This document shows positions 1 through 11,814 of a stretch of 64,000 nucleotides of DNA, piece by piece. The notes beneath the pieces were generated by a model that searched no databases, was not told the origin of the DNA, and was given only the letters and a program-made list of their open reading frames with translations. The stretch is from Lineus longissimus (Eukaryota; Nemertea; Pilidiophora; Heteronemertea; Lineidae): positions 6,946,501 through 7,010,500 of the forward strand of contig NC_088309.1 of NCBI RefSeq assembly GCF_910592395.1, given 5' to 3'. The translations under genes and the position numbers were made by a program. How positions within the stretch are numbered: the first letter of the stretch is position 1; every line of letters begins with the position of its first letter.

Positions 1-862
1 TGTACACTGCAACATGAATGAATATATATGGAGCACTAACCTTCCTCACCAAATTATTTGATATGAAATAAAGTGTATCGAATTTTATAAATATTCTTTA
101 ATTTTCAAACAAAATTTTACACACAAAACAACATGCCAGTACATGCACATACACCTCCAATTTCCACAAGAATTTATACTAGCTCCATAAAACATAATGC
201 AATTTTGCATACTCTTGATCTGTAACCCCCCCCCCCCCCCACCCTAGCCCTTTATATGGACTAGCTCTCTGTCTCTCAGAAAAGGGCATACTTCACCGAG
301 GACCTCCTCCACCAACCAATCTTATGTACTATGTACAGCCAAGCCCCAGTATTAACCATGTAATTCAAGAGGAAGTCCTTTATGGACGGACTGAGAAAGC
401 TCCTTCAATAATCAATTATTGTTCCTTCTACGGAACTGCTACATCAATACATAGCACCAAAGACTTAGTCACAACTAATGCTTTTAAGTCTGACAGACAC
501 ACCATTGTCAAATGATGAGAAAATTCAGAACATTGACTGAATAGAAATATGCAATCCAACAAACAGGTTCTATTCTTTTCACAAAATGGCCTTAGATCAT
601 AGAACCATATGACAGACAGTAAAATGCACCAATTAACCTCATTTGCTAAAGTACCTGCAAAAAGTGAATCATGTGAATCCTGAACCAGAAAAATTTCAAA
701 ATTGAGTAGTTTGAAATTATCTTTCACAATGTTTTGAATGAATGTTTTGACAGTATATCATCTTATTCTGTTCATGCAGTCCAACTGTCTAGTTCTAATA
801 TTGACAGGTTTTATACAAATCTTCCGCAAATTCTGAATTAAGTGTTCTGCAGCCACCTCCCA
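1..862. other. 3' flank of CIAO2A, no gene seen
   Basis: This stretch lies downstream of the minus-strand CIAO2A stop codon and should include its 3' UTR. Only short AT-rich open frames occur and none looks like a protein. I see no clear minus-strand AATAAA close to the stop; an ATTAAA-like site (minus) lies near position 100. Confidence 0.5.
226..240. repeat. poly(C) homopolymer, about 15 bp
   Basis: An uninterrupted run of about fifteen C residues follows TGTAA. It is a simple low-complexity tract whose exact length may be unreliable in an assembly. Confidence 0.9.
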
Positions 863-2628
863 TCAGCCATCATCCGCAATGCATGTGTTCACCATGTCCC
901 GCAAGTTGGGATTCTCCATGGCAGCAGCAATTCTTTCCTTGTCGTTAATTTGCTTGTTAACTGAAAAAATACAAATTTTTAAAAAGACTTTATACCATTA
1001 ACGGGTATGTTAAGGTCAGGCTGGTCGGCAATGGTAGATTAAGAACTTTTTCTCACATAAGTGAAAATTATGAAACTTCAATTTTCTGATAAAAATACTT
1101 GAAGGAGGGCACCTAGTTCACTATCCATTGGTTCTGGGCTTGGATAAGGGCCTGGTATTAGTTTCAAGTTTCAATGCTGTCTCATTCATGTCCTAGGCTG
1201 ACTCGCACAGAACTGTCCAGGGCTGCAATGCTTCCGATTAATGTTGTGTATGTAATTTAGATTTTTTTCAACTGAATAAAGAATACTTAAACTAACAGAG
1301 ACACTGACTGCTGCGTGGTAGACTTGTATGTAGACTTATAGAATAATGCGATACTCACTATCATCCTCAGTGCTGTGGGTCCCTTTAGTGATATAAATGT
1401 CCAACTAAAAAAGAAGAAGAGCAGCTTTAATGAACACAATCAAAACATGCTAAGATACACTCACCTGATTTGTTTTTGAACCAATAGAGCTATAGAAAAT
1501 CAGATGATTTCTTGACTGCTTGTAGATTATTATTTGCAATCTTGAGTGGTATTTCTAGAAAGTCAATTCTATTGGCTCATGGATGTGTGTAATGAGATGC
1601 CTTATGGATACAGTCAGTAAAAAATTGCATTTTGCCCTAAGTGACTTGCCTAAGGTTAGGACAGTTCACACAATTTTACCACGATTGATAACCAATATTT
1701 ACCTTGTGCTTATGAGGAAGATCTCGTTCAAGTTTCACCCTCATGCATAAACCTAAAATGTGGAAAGGATATGGACAGGACTGGTAAGGTTAACACCCAC
1801 TGGATATGAGCACCCCTTTTAACCCTTGAAGCTTCCAGATGTGTTCCAGGCATTCTGGAAAAGTGATATTCTGCCATTTTGAGGTAACGTCATCATGTAC
1901 CAGATATTAAGACAGGATTCAGGAACTGCTGATAAGAGAAGTTGTACCAAACTAGTCCCGATGTATTGAACTAAAAACCAAGGCTTGCTAAACTTACCAA
2001 TTAGAGTTGCTAGGGAACAATGGGGAACAGTTGGAGTGAATCTCACTGTTATTAAGAGAGTATCTTCCAGGAATTGTTCAACTTTAACCATCTCTTCACT
2101 AACCACCTCTAGTTCTTCTAAATTCTCTGGCTTCTCAGGATCCTTGATGCACCGAATAATGTCTGAAAAGCATAAATGTATTGATACAATGAGAATAATA
2201 TTGTTTGAAAAGGCAACAATGAAGCCAGTGATCTATTTTAGGCCATTCGACCCTCAAAATTCATGATGATGATGATTACAGGATCAATAAGCCAAAGGTA
2301 AGATACCCCTAAGCCTGGTAGCACGTATAGCCATAGATTATCAGTAGACCCAGTATACGACACTTCCGTCCCAATGACGATGATACAGGTTGCGCGCAAC
2401 TGACATGATCTTTAACCCCCTCCTTTAAAAAAAATTCTGGTTCTCCAATTGCGAACCAGATTATGCACGATTTGCAGTGGAACACAATGCAGACTTTTCT
2501 TGAAGGAGAAATACGTTAAAGGTCATGTCAGTTATGCGCGAATTGTCATATCCGCAACCGAAGTTCCGAAGTGTCGTATTGACTGACCATTTTTTCCTAC
2601 CATAAATATCGCCAGCGATTTCATCCAT
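863..2628 (-). CDS. CIAO2A: CIAO2A / FAM96A, cytosolic iron-sulfur assembly component 2A
   Basis: Complete five-exon gene; coding parts are complement 2601-2628, 1998-2162, 1703-1752, 1359-1404 and 863-960. They sum to 387 nt (128 aa) with consistent phases and GT/AG sites at every junction. The product is a MIP18/DUF59-type protein of the cytosolic Fe-S assembly machinery; the vertebrate orthologue works with CIAO1 and supports IRP1 maturation. Seen in the sequence: the strongly conserved block [16 protein letters not shown] (exon 2), then [14 protein letters not shown] and KGTHSTEDD, then [20 protein letters not shown] near the C-terminus. [16 protein letters not shown] and HKHKLDIYI favour CIAO2A over its paralogue CIAO2B. 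An in-frame TGA lies upstream of the chosen ATG (2626-2628), so the N-terminus is shorter than the roughly 160-residue human protein, which has an extra leader. Introns are 245-438 bp and hold nothing notable. Confidence 0.95.
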
Positions 2629-3053
2629 GATGATGATGTCAATTATTTTGATGACATGTTTGAACACAAGATTTTGTCATAAGCTCTTTGGTCAGCTTGA
2701 TCTGGCATCTAGATTGCAGAAGACACCAAAATAACAGCTCTCTGCACTCCTGCTCTACACCCTGCATGCACTTTGCTCTCTGCATAAAATCCACAATTTT
2801 GCTGCCGTACGCTGCTGCCACCTATTAAATACTGCAAACATAATAAGCACTAATTGAGCAAAATAGGGCGCCTTTCATTACCATATTGCAGCAGCTAATT
2901 TAATACATTACCAAAGCACAATGATACATTTAAAAGGAATACATTAATCACTACAATCTCACAGTATTTGCTATTGAATATAAAACCGAAAACTGGAAAG
3001 ATATTGTAGTTGGAGTACTTCCAATTAAATATTCGGTGCGCAATAATTTTTTA

Positions 3054-3062
3054 TCACGTGAC
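3054..3062. promoter_or_regulatory. Palindromic E-box TCACGTGAC
   Basis: The palindrome TCACGTGAC matches the extended E-box bound by USF/MITF/TFE-type bHLH-ZIP factors. It sits in the CpG-rich part of the divergent promoter. Binding is inferred from the motif only. Confidence 0.5.
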
Positions 3063-3079
3063 CGAGCTCGTCCCGCGTC

Positions 3080-3088
3080 GCCATCTTT
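3080..3088 (-). promoter_or_regulatory. YY1-type site (AAAGATGGC on the minus strand)
   Basis: Reading the minus strand gives AAGATGGCG, the usual YY1 core, oriented toward CIAO2A. Such sites often lie just downstream of start sites of housekeeping genes, which suggests that CIAO2A transcription begins nearby. This is inference from the motif. Confidence 0.45.
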
Positions 3089-4105
3089 TCAACGAATATT
3101 TGTGTCTGCCGATTTATTCCGGTTCTTAAAAACCAAATTGTTCCCATTTTAAACACGATTTCTAGGTATGCTATATTTCAACTATATCTTTATAAACTCA
3201 AGATTCCAAAAATTCATAACATAGATACGGCAAACTTGCCGCAACCCAAGAAAATGCGTGCAGTTTTGGTGACGATGTCCCGGCGGCGAGATTGCCATTA
3301 CGTGTGAAGCCCGTTCCCCGATCGGTGGGTGCGCGGCCGTGCGGTTTCCCGCGCGCCGAGGTTGTGGCTCCGGTAGAACCAGGTCCGTAGATATGGAAGT
3401 AGAAACAATGGTGCTGCAATGCTCTGCTGGTTTCTTATAAATAGATATCCAGTCTATCTCATAAAATGAAGTGTGGCACAGAATTCAAATATTCCAAATC
3501 CAAGACTAAATATTGGTAGTGGGTGGATAATGAATTTCTTTGTTCTAACCTAACCACTACCAGTACCAGTGCCTACCACAGCACTGTGTATGAGTTTCAC
3601 AATTGCCACATTGTGCGATGCAATCCCTAACCTTGGCTTATTGTGACTGGGTGATTGTAATTGTGAAGCTAACTGCTATGCGCTAGTAGGCCTACTCTTG
3701 GCTCTTGCCGTCTTGGAAGTTGGAGTCTGGACCAGATGGACACTCGGGCTGTTTGGAATAATGCCTTTTTAAACTAGCATAGGCCCGAGGGGCCTATTAT
3801 TCATTATATTCGCTTTGGATTGTCCAAACTTCACTTGATCTTGCGTAGGCCTATTTATCAGTTCCATCAAGCCTATTTTGGATCACAAAGCTACTGGAAA
3901 TGGCTTGCAAGCATAGTTTTCCTTCCATTATTCCAACCAGGAGGATGGCGCATGCTCGACGTTTTGGTCCATGGCGGTCATGTCCGCTATGAAAATATTC
4001 TCACACTTGTCACTACACTCTTACTTTCAGTTCTTGAAAATGAGGCCTTAGCCTAGGCCTTTGAAGATAAACAACCTTGCCATCATCAGCGATATCAGCA
4101 AAAAA

Positions 4106-6140
4106 ATGGCTGAGCAACACCAACACATGCAACAGCAGCATCACCAGCAGGTAAGGTGCAAATACTAAATAGGAAGTTTCAGAGGTCACAAATATGGCTA
4201 CTAAATGAACGCATAGAAATAAGGAAAATTGGCTGACTGTTCAGGTCGAAAAGACGTTCTATTGTTGAGCACGAAAATTGTTTGATGAAACTGCAACAAA
4301 TTGCTAAATAAAGATTATTGGACACCTCAGAACTTTGGGGTAATCATTGTCTTTTGATTCTAGGGTCAGCATATCACTGCCCAGATCCTCAATGTCCAGG
4401 GTGGTGTTGCAACATTGGATGACTCTACCCCGATACAGATCATGATGCCCACTGGTGTAGTAAATGTGATGGAGGAGCAGCAGCAGGTTCCTCAACATGT
4501 CCAGGAAATGCAGGAGGTCGTCCAAGAGGCTGTTGAAGGTACACATGGCCCATTGGAAGACCCAAAGCTTGCTAACAAGAAGGAGTTGAGCAAGCAGTGG
4601 AAAAGTCTTTGCAAAAGAGTAAGTGTCAATGATGCTGATTATTGTGGTAATAACTTTGTTATGTACAAATGGGGAGGGCAAGTTTGAACACATGTTATGC
4701 TCCTGCTGCCTACTACCAAAAGTACACAACTTGTAGGTAGATCAATATCAATGGTAAATACATCAGTTTGTACAATGTTTGTTTTACAAGTATTATAGCT
4801 GCGTGATGAGAGCCTCCTTCATGAATTTAGAATGAACCTCCTGCTTGCCTCAGCATCACTGGATCTACCAAAATATATGATTGTCTTCTTTCTGGATCCC
4901 TGTCTTGTCCATGAGGTGTACAAATATGATTGACATGATTTTCCATTTTCAGGCAAAACAGTGGTGCAGCATGCATGATGATAGCGTCCCAAACTTTGTG
5001 ATGATGTATTTGGATGAGAACCGTTTAGTTTGGGAGGGTAAGTATTGCAATTTTGGTAAATGAATTTGTAGGATAGAATTTAGAATATCAAGAAAACATT
5101 CACATCCAAATGTAGTTTTGTTCTTGAGCAGCGTCACCAGGACTGAAGTTGGCATGTGAAACCCATGATGAAATGATTTCTACACCTGATTGGTGATTCA
5201 GTAGCAAGCAGTCAGTGTTGTGTTTATTCAATGTGGTTGATAGCTGATAGATCGGTCATATCTGTTGTTTTAGGCCCTGACCATATGGAATCATTCATCA
5301 GCGATGAAGGTGTGATCAGTGCTTTCCTCAGGACAGCTGCCCTGTCTGAAAGTCTCATTGGCATGGAGAAAAGGGGTGCTGATGAGGTTCAAGGTATTTA
5401 CTGTTTTATGTATTCCGCACTGATCAGCAGAACTCGGGTGTATTTTCTAAGGTGGCTGAATCAGTGCGATGCCTGGCAAATAAATGCTAACATATTGCTA
5501 ATGCATAAGTTGAAATTGATTCAAAATCTTTGTAGTTGTATTGTAAGTAATTTTTGCAATGATTGTTCTCTGGTGCAGACTTGTAAACTTCTTGAAATTT
5601 CCCACAAATTATAAGTAAGTTGAAATAAAACTAAAGAGTACAAGCACTGGCTGTCTCTTAGGAATTCAGGTTATTCTGACTCCCTGTAATATTTTAGTGA
5701 TTTTAGCACAATATATTTTTAGAAGTGTGTATATCGTGCTTCTGTGTCGGTATGTGCCTATGTGACCATTGATTGTGGTCTTTCAGAACCTGCACAGAGA
5801 CCTGCCAAGAAGCAGAAGAAGGCGGCAGAGCCTGCAAGTGCTTCTAAAAAAAGTATGACTGATGAAGAAGTCATAGCCTCGATCCTTGAAAAGCCTGAAG
5901 CAGAAAGTCGAGATTCTACCCAAGATATGGGAGCCGGTGGTGATGAGAATGACTCCGATGGTGGCGCTGGTGGCCAAGCCGTTGAAGGAGACCAGCCAAG
6001 CCAGTCAACATCTGAAGGGCCATCCCAGGGTGGTGAGGGTGATGTGCTCTCACAGGTGATAGAGAGCGTGATCAAAGAGTGGGCGCCAGGTCAAGGACCG
6101 CCCCCTCGTACTTCTCCAGGGGAGGAAGAAGGAGATGGAA
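4106..6140 (+). CDS. Common 5' exons of the multi-terminal-exon zinc-finger locus
   Basis: Six coding exons: 4106-4150, 4364-4618, 4799-4915, 4953-5037, 5274-5393 and 5787-6140. They total 976 nt (325 codons plus one base), with matching phases and GT/AG borders. The start follows AAAAAA and is preceded by an in-frame TAG. The N-terminus is Gln/His-rich (residues 1-15). Next comes a Gln/Val/Glu-rich stretch (about 16-85), then a predicted helical, partly hydrophobic segment (about 86-207). A basic NLS-like RPAKKQKK lies at about 212-219, followed by an acidic, Gly/Ser/Pro-rich linker to residue 325. I do not recognise any domain; it is not BTB/POZ, KRAB, SCAN or ZAD. No zinc finger lies in this part. 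The last exon ends GGA-A before gtaagt, so every downstream exon must supply two bases, and all fourteen finger exons do. Exon 3 (4799-4915) is the least certain: weak acceptor, donor gtgtac, and phase 0 on both sides, so it could be a cassette exon. Confidence 0.8.
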
Positions 6141-8004
6141 GTAAGTTGACTTCTTCTTACTCTGCTAAGGTTTTCTCACTTGGTCCAAGTTATCTGAAGT
6201 CACAATTGGGCACACACTTAAATTGCCTTATGTCAAAAAAGATTTCTTTGTGTTCAAGAAAGTCATTCTGACCTTTTTCACTTATTGTTTGGTATTGGTA
6301 AACCATAAAAGATGATTTCTTGTTAGGTTTGCATTTTCTATAGATTATCAGTACAGTGTGGTAGTACTGCCAGCAGCAGCATATGCTTAGCCTTATCTAC
6401 ATCTAAATTGAAAAAGTGGATGGTATTTTCAAAGAGGATAGAATGAATGACTTCAGGTTGAATGGTCCTTGTGAAAGGACAACAGACAAACAAAAGTGGG
6501 GACCTCATAATGTGTCCTTGTAGAGTGACTGATCAAGACAAGGAGATGATAAGAAGTGTAATGCCAGTTATGAGTTAGTGTTGAATGGTGCTAATTGTAA
6601 TGTTGGAAACCGATCCCTCAAGTTTCAGTCCAGCCTGGAGATATGATATCAATGGCATTGCTCTAAAACCTTGAACAATATGTTTTGAGCAAGAATAGGA
6701 TTGAGTTTCATTTCGTTCGGTGTGGTATATTTTCTCACCTCTGTCCTCAGATGTTCAAATTTTGATGAAGATTTTAGAACCTTGCATTACCACAGGCATT
6801 TCACAAAGTGTTTAGTCTTGAAATGGAGTTGTTTTTCCAGCTCCTAGTCCTACTTCCAGTGTGAAAAGATACTTACTACTACAAGAAAAATATTCATTAT
6901 TGACTTGGGATTTCACCTTCAGATGGAATAAACTAGACCAACAGAAAAGTTCTACATACTGGCATTCCTCTTCTTATTGTTGACTTGTTTGATTTGTCAT
7001 CTATTCAGATACATTTTGTCCATCCAGATCATCATGACAAAAATGAACAAAAACGGCCACAGAATATCTCGTCATATTCGTATTCACTTGGTGTTTTTCA
7101 ATCGACTATTGCGGCATTTTGTCTGTTGTCATTTTGTAGAAATTGCTTGCTTAGTTTTCAGGAAAGGTAAGTATTAGTTGTCAAAGTGAAAAGCCTCTAC
7201 TGCCAGGATCTTCAAGAACAAAGCTGTGCAGATCAGTGATGCCAACTGACACCTGAAAGAAGGAAGATAGATGCTATCACCTTTTCATTCTATCATTACG
7301 ACGACAACACAGTATTGACCTTCTTTTATTGATATTCCTCTTTGTCTTTCTGATAACATGAATGATTGTGTCTGCATGTGGAGAATCGGATTTTATGAAA
7401 TGTAGTAAAGACGTGATAACATTTGCCACTTAAAAGGAATCATGGCCATTTGAATAAAGTGGTCAGTCATTGACCTGCAACTGCTCAATTAGACCTTCTC
7501 ATGATAGTGACAACTTTTTCAGAAAGTTTTTCATCTTGAATTTCTCAATTCTCCATGCAGTGATTTTTGACTGCTGTGTGTGGTGTTTGGGATCACTTTG
7601 TTGGCTGTCCTGATTACAGAACATTTACTGGGGCTCTTTCATTCTATTCTAGTTGGATTGTGATATCTCGTATTGGTTGGGGAAGTCCTGATTGTTGAAA
7701 TACCTATTGTCTTTTTCAAGTCTTCTGTTGCATGCTCATTGAGAGGTCTGGCTGAACTTAACTGAAAAGAAGCCAATCAATTCAGTCAAGTAGGCTTTTT
7801 GTGACGCATGTAAGAGAAATGCAGAGCTTCTTATTGGTAGATCCAACCTTGGGACAGTCGCTTGGTGGGTTTTAGATCCCCTGTACAGTGTATGATGTGC
7901 ATCGAATGCCAGTAGGATAAAATGGTCAACTCGATAAACTGGAGAGATAAGGATATCCATCGTGATACAATTGAACCAACCGTGTCTCACCACCTCCCTT
8001 CCAG
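6141..8004 (+). other. Intron between the common donor and the first finger exon
   Basis: This is the shortest of the fourteen possible introns from the common donor (1.86 kb). Open frames around 6977-7177 have stops in the frame the donor needs and show no finger motif. I see no RNA gene or repeat. Confidence 0.6.
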
Positions 8005-9293
8005 ATGGCGACCAGAGGGCACAAGTGGCATTATCAATACCAGTAGTTGCTGTGGACAGATGTGAAACAAGTCGGAGGTTGCCTTCTCGTTGCTTGAATC
8101 TGCCTGGAAAATCTACGCTCTATAAGATGCCTAAGGCTTCTTATCAGCAGAATTCAAACAAGAGTTTGGGACCTAGCTCGGTCAAGAATTCTGTTGATCG
8201 TAAAATAACTATATGCACGTTGTGCTTGAAAAGAGTTGACGGAACTCATGACTGCAGTGGAAATAACCAAGCAAAGAAGGCCGCCAGCAAATTGACAAAA
8301 AAACTACGTGTTTCGGACTCAGAGAGCTGCATTCATTGTGGGAAAAGTGTCAAAACACAGCATATGAAAGAGCATGTTCGGACACATACGAAAGAACCAA
8401 AGTTTACTTGTGATTTATGTGGGAAAGGTTTTATGAAAAGTTCATTACTCTCTGCTCATTATCACAGGCACACAGACAATAAACCATTTCCTTGTGATGG
8501 ATGTGAAAAGACATTCTTTAATAAAGCTTCGCTGCGGCAGCATAGATTGATGCAGCACAACGTCAGTCCTTGGGATGATGGCGAGAAAGCTGTTCATAAA
8601 TGTCCTCATTGCGATCGAGTGTTTGTGCATAAGAGCAAGCTTGGTTTTCACATTCAAAAACATTCTCAAAATAAACGTTTCATATGTGAATATTGTAGTA
8701 GGGCGTTCTTACGTAATTCAGACTTGAGAAAGCATATCCGGTGTCACACTGGAGAGATGCCGTACAGCTGTTCTCTCTGTGGGAAAAAGTTCAAGCAGAG
8801 CTCAAACTTTCGAAGTCATTTGAGAACTCATAATACCGACAAGCATATGTGTGAAACTTGTGGTAAAAACTACACCTGTGAACGTAGTTTCAAAAGACAT
8901 TTGGAATCTCATAGAAATCCGCAGCCAAAGGAAAAGACTCATTCAAATCATCCACCGGTCCCTGGCAATCCAAATATGATTGTTACAAGTGCAGATATGC
9001 ATGACAACCATGGTCTGATGGTGATACAGGAGGCATTGCAAATGCAAGAGCGCATGTCTCAGCAGCACAGTGTTGCAACCGAATCTAGCCAGGGTTTCAT
9101 GGATAGTCTGTCAGACTATCTACCATGTGAGACGCCACTGAACCGTGACCTCCCTAATGTTCATTGTCTTGGTATTGGTACATCAAGTGACCAAGCATAC
9201 AGTGGTTTGCCTCCTATGCAAATGGTAGCAGCTGACAATTTTAGTGCTGTACCGTCTGATCCCTTTCATACTCTTCATAATCAAATGCAGTGA
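8005..9293 (+). CDS. Alternative terminal exon 1: seven C2H2 zinc fingers
   Basis: The exon begins after CCTTCCAG and adds AT to the pending A, giving Asn-Gly-Asp. It encodes 428 further residues before TGA, for a predicted isoform of about 754 aa. Seven C2H2 fingers occupy about 8328-8913. The first has a short spacing (CIHC...H...H), and a degenerate CTLC...HDC half-finger lies just before. Fingers 5-6 (NSDLRKH, then QSSNFRSH) form the SDL/SNM-type pair shared by most exons of the locus. Linkers are variable, with one TGEMPY. The tail of about 130 residues is Met/Gln/Ser-rich without a recognised domain. An ATTAAA at 9411-9416 can serve as poly(A) signal just before the next acceptor. It is probably a nuclear DNA-binding protein; the target is unknown. 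Confidence 0.88.
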
Positions 9294-9490
9294 TCCCCTC
9301 ATTTTCATTTTCTTCATGTGTAATCGAAGTTGGTGCATTCCTGTTTAAAACTTTGCTAGCTTGTCTCTCTGCTTAAAGTTCATGAACAAGATATTTGAGT
9401 GATTTTCGGCATTAAAAAAATTGTTTTAGTGTGTTTGAACTAAGCAAGAAATCAAAACTGTAACTCATGTGGACCTCCCATCCATTGCAG

Positions 9491-11520
9491 ATGAGGCCCT
9501 TGGTGAAACCAGATGTTCCAATCGTGGGGTTCAGAGTGTTGGCTCAACTGGTCATTCTCGTATTACTCTCGTCCGGAGCTCCACCCTTTCTGAAGCTTTA
9601 ATCAATACTAAACAACCACTACCTACTCCGCGAGCTACTTCTGATGTTACTTCCACTACTGCTCAGCGATCTTCCCGACCAAAGATGAAAGTTATTCATG
9701 TTGCCAAATCTTCCAAGTTGTCTAGGACAAAACTGAAAGTCCACGTCAAGCCAAATGCAACTACTACAAAATGTCAGTGTGAAGTCTGTGATAAGGTTTT
9801 TCCATCCAGGATGAAACTAAATTTTCACATGCAGACTCATTCCTGGGACAAACCTGGTGTGTGCAATCTCTGTGGGAAACGCTTGTCATCTCTGTATAAC
9901 TTGACTCTGCACAAACAGTTAGCTCATCCAGAAGATGAACAGTTCACCTGCTCTTATTGTGAAAAAGAATTCAGCGACAATAAAACAATGAATGAACATA
10001 TCACCGAGAAACATGGGGAAAGTGCTCCACCAAGTGTGTCTGTGGCTTCACATCAGAGTGCCAGGAAAACTTTGTTTGAAAGCGAGAAAAAAACCCTCGA
10101 ATGTCAAACATGCCCTCGTTCCTTTTCAAGTCGATTTGATCTGCTCCGTCATGAAAGCAGCCACACTGGTGAAAAACCTTACACTTGTGAAATCTGTGGG
10201 AAAACATTCACGCTTAAGTCTACTCTGTCCCAGCATCTCAGGAGACACAATGATAAGAAACAATATGCTTGTCCCAAGTGTCAAAAGACCTTTCGTGAAT
10301 TGATCAATATGAAGTGTCATGCCAACAGAGTATGTGGATGTTCGTATGATTTAAGTGCGTGTGCTAAGAATACATGCACGACTTGTTCCCGTGTGTTTAT
10401 GAGCCAGCGAGACCTCATCCAGCATGAGAGGATTCATACTGGTGAAAAACCATTCATCTGTGACCAGTGTGGTCGCAGTTTTGCTCGGAAATCTGATCTG
10501 AACCAACACATTCGTCGCCATATTGATAAACGTTGTTTCCCTTGTCCCAAATGTGGAAAGGTGTTCCGCGACTCTATCAATATGAAGCGTCATGCAAACA
10601 ATAAATGTGGTTTCTCTTTTGATATCGGTGTTTACGCAACACGTAATCATGTGTGTTCGAGTTGTGCTCGTGCGTTCATGAGTCGTTGTGACTTGATACG
10701 TCATGAACGTATTCATACTGGTGAAAGACCATACACCTGTGATCATTGTGGGAAAGCCTTTACGGTCAAATCAAGCCTGAATAAACATATCCGCGTTCAC
10801 TCGAACCAAAAGCCCTTTCCCTGTCCACAGTGTGGTAAAAACTTCAAAAATGAAGCATCTGTCAAAAAACATTGCAAGAGTGTTTGTCGATTTTCTGTAC
10901 TCGGCGATATTGGAAAGGAAAAGATTGTTCTGAGTAAGAGCAGTTTAGGAAGTCACCTGGCTCCTGGTGACAAACCATACCCCTGTTTAAAATGTGGCAA
11001 GAATTTTAAAAGTCTCAAGTCTGTGAAAAATCATGCAAAGAAGGTGTGCAAGTACTCCCTTGATAGTGTTGAAGGGAAACAGGCCTTGATTTTGAGTAGG
11101 AGTTTGGTTGAGCTGCCTGAGCAAATTACTGCTCGTCCGCTCTTGGACCCTGTGCCGGTTGCTCCTGCAGCTGTAGGTGTAGCAGGTCCCTCAAGAAATC
11201 TTGAGACCCACCATCAGCTGGCTATGCAACCTCAGAGGCATTGTCAATATTGTGGGCTGTTCCTTGATGATCAGTCCTACAGGCACCATATCTGTGAACA
11301 GGTACCAATGGGTCATCACCAAGTCTCACATGCTCAGATTAGTGGCAGCAGTGCCCAGTTTGTTGTTCCATCCTATAGTCAGAGTCTATCCATTCCAGTG
11401 TTGGACGTCAATAGTGAACGCATCCATGTTGAAAATCTGTACCATAGTACAAACATGTCCAATTCTGGTCAAGGTTCATCAGTCATACCATCATGTGATA
11501 AAATATTGCGCTTATTGTGA
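9491..11520 (+). CDS. Alternative terminal exon 2: about thirteen zinc fingers, some CCHC
   Basis: The exon begins after CATTGCAG with AT, giving Asn-Glu-Ala. The predicted isoform is about 1001 aa. Fingers span about 9772-11050, with a further partial finger near 11240-11300. Several modules repeat in the order classical finger (DLxxHERIHTGEKP), classical finger, then a C2HC finger in which the last His is Cys (CHANRVC, RHANNKC, KHCKSVC, NHAKKVC). This internal repeat shows that the array grew by duplicating a three-finger block. No canonical AATAAA/ATTAAA lies before the next acceptor at 11814, so its 3' end may lie further downstream. The intron sequence just before its acceptor resembles that of exon 3. 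Confidence 0.9.
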
Positions 11521-11814
11521 TTGAATTGTTGTGTGCTTTTTGTGTTTTTTTGTGAATTCTTGCAAAAAGAAAAATTACATTTTCTCCTCCTATTTCAAAA
11601 AAGTGGAAATCGGCTGATATAATTGAATGATTTTCATTTACCAGAACAATAGGAGTCGGCCAATCTGAAAATAATTCCTCTGTGTTTTCAGTTGAGAAGA
11701 CTTCTTCCTTTTAGTTTAAATGTTTCACTTAAACCTAAATAATTGTATCTTGGTTTTAAAAATCATTGAAAGTCGAGCCGATAGTGATGTGGACCTCCCA
11801 TTCTGACATTGCAG

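Larger units (their letters stand above)
2629..4105. promoter_or_regulatory. Divergent promoter region between CIAO2A and the zinc-finger locus
   Basis: About 1.5 kb separates the CIAO2A ATG (minus) from the ATG of the zinc-finger locus (plus). The interval 3050-3420 is visibly richer in CpG than its surroundings and contains a CACGTG E-box and a GCCATCTTT YY1-type site. It presumably contains the start sites and 5' UTRs of both genes. Small open frames here (for example minus 2639-2821 and 3198-3419) look like UTR or chance frames. The 3' end (about 3.8-4.1 kb) is probably 5' UTR of the plus-strand gene, and an in-frame TAG at 4049-4051 precedes its ATG. Confidence 0.6.

Noticed and set aside
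2639-2821. Minus-strand open frame of 60 residues upstream of CIAO2A
   Set aside because: It runs in a different frame from the CIAO2A ATG and has no recognisable motif; it is most likely 5' UTR.
3198-3419. Minus-strand open frame in the CpG-rich promoter
   Set aside because: It is rich in Gly/Arg/Thr because of base composition, has no splice continuation, and sits in the divergent promoter.
6977-7177. Possible extra exon before the first finger exon (AG at about 7007, donor-like gtaagt at 7167)
   Set aside because: The frame required by the common donor hits a TGA within about ten codons, and the peptide shows no finger or conserved motif.
9992-10746. Long open frames antisense or out of frame to the finger exons
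   Set aside because: These are shadows of the repetitive finger codons; similar ones occur opposite every finger exon.
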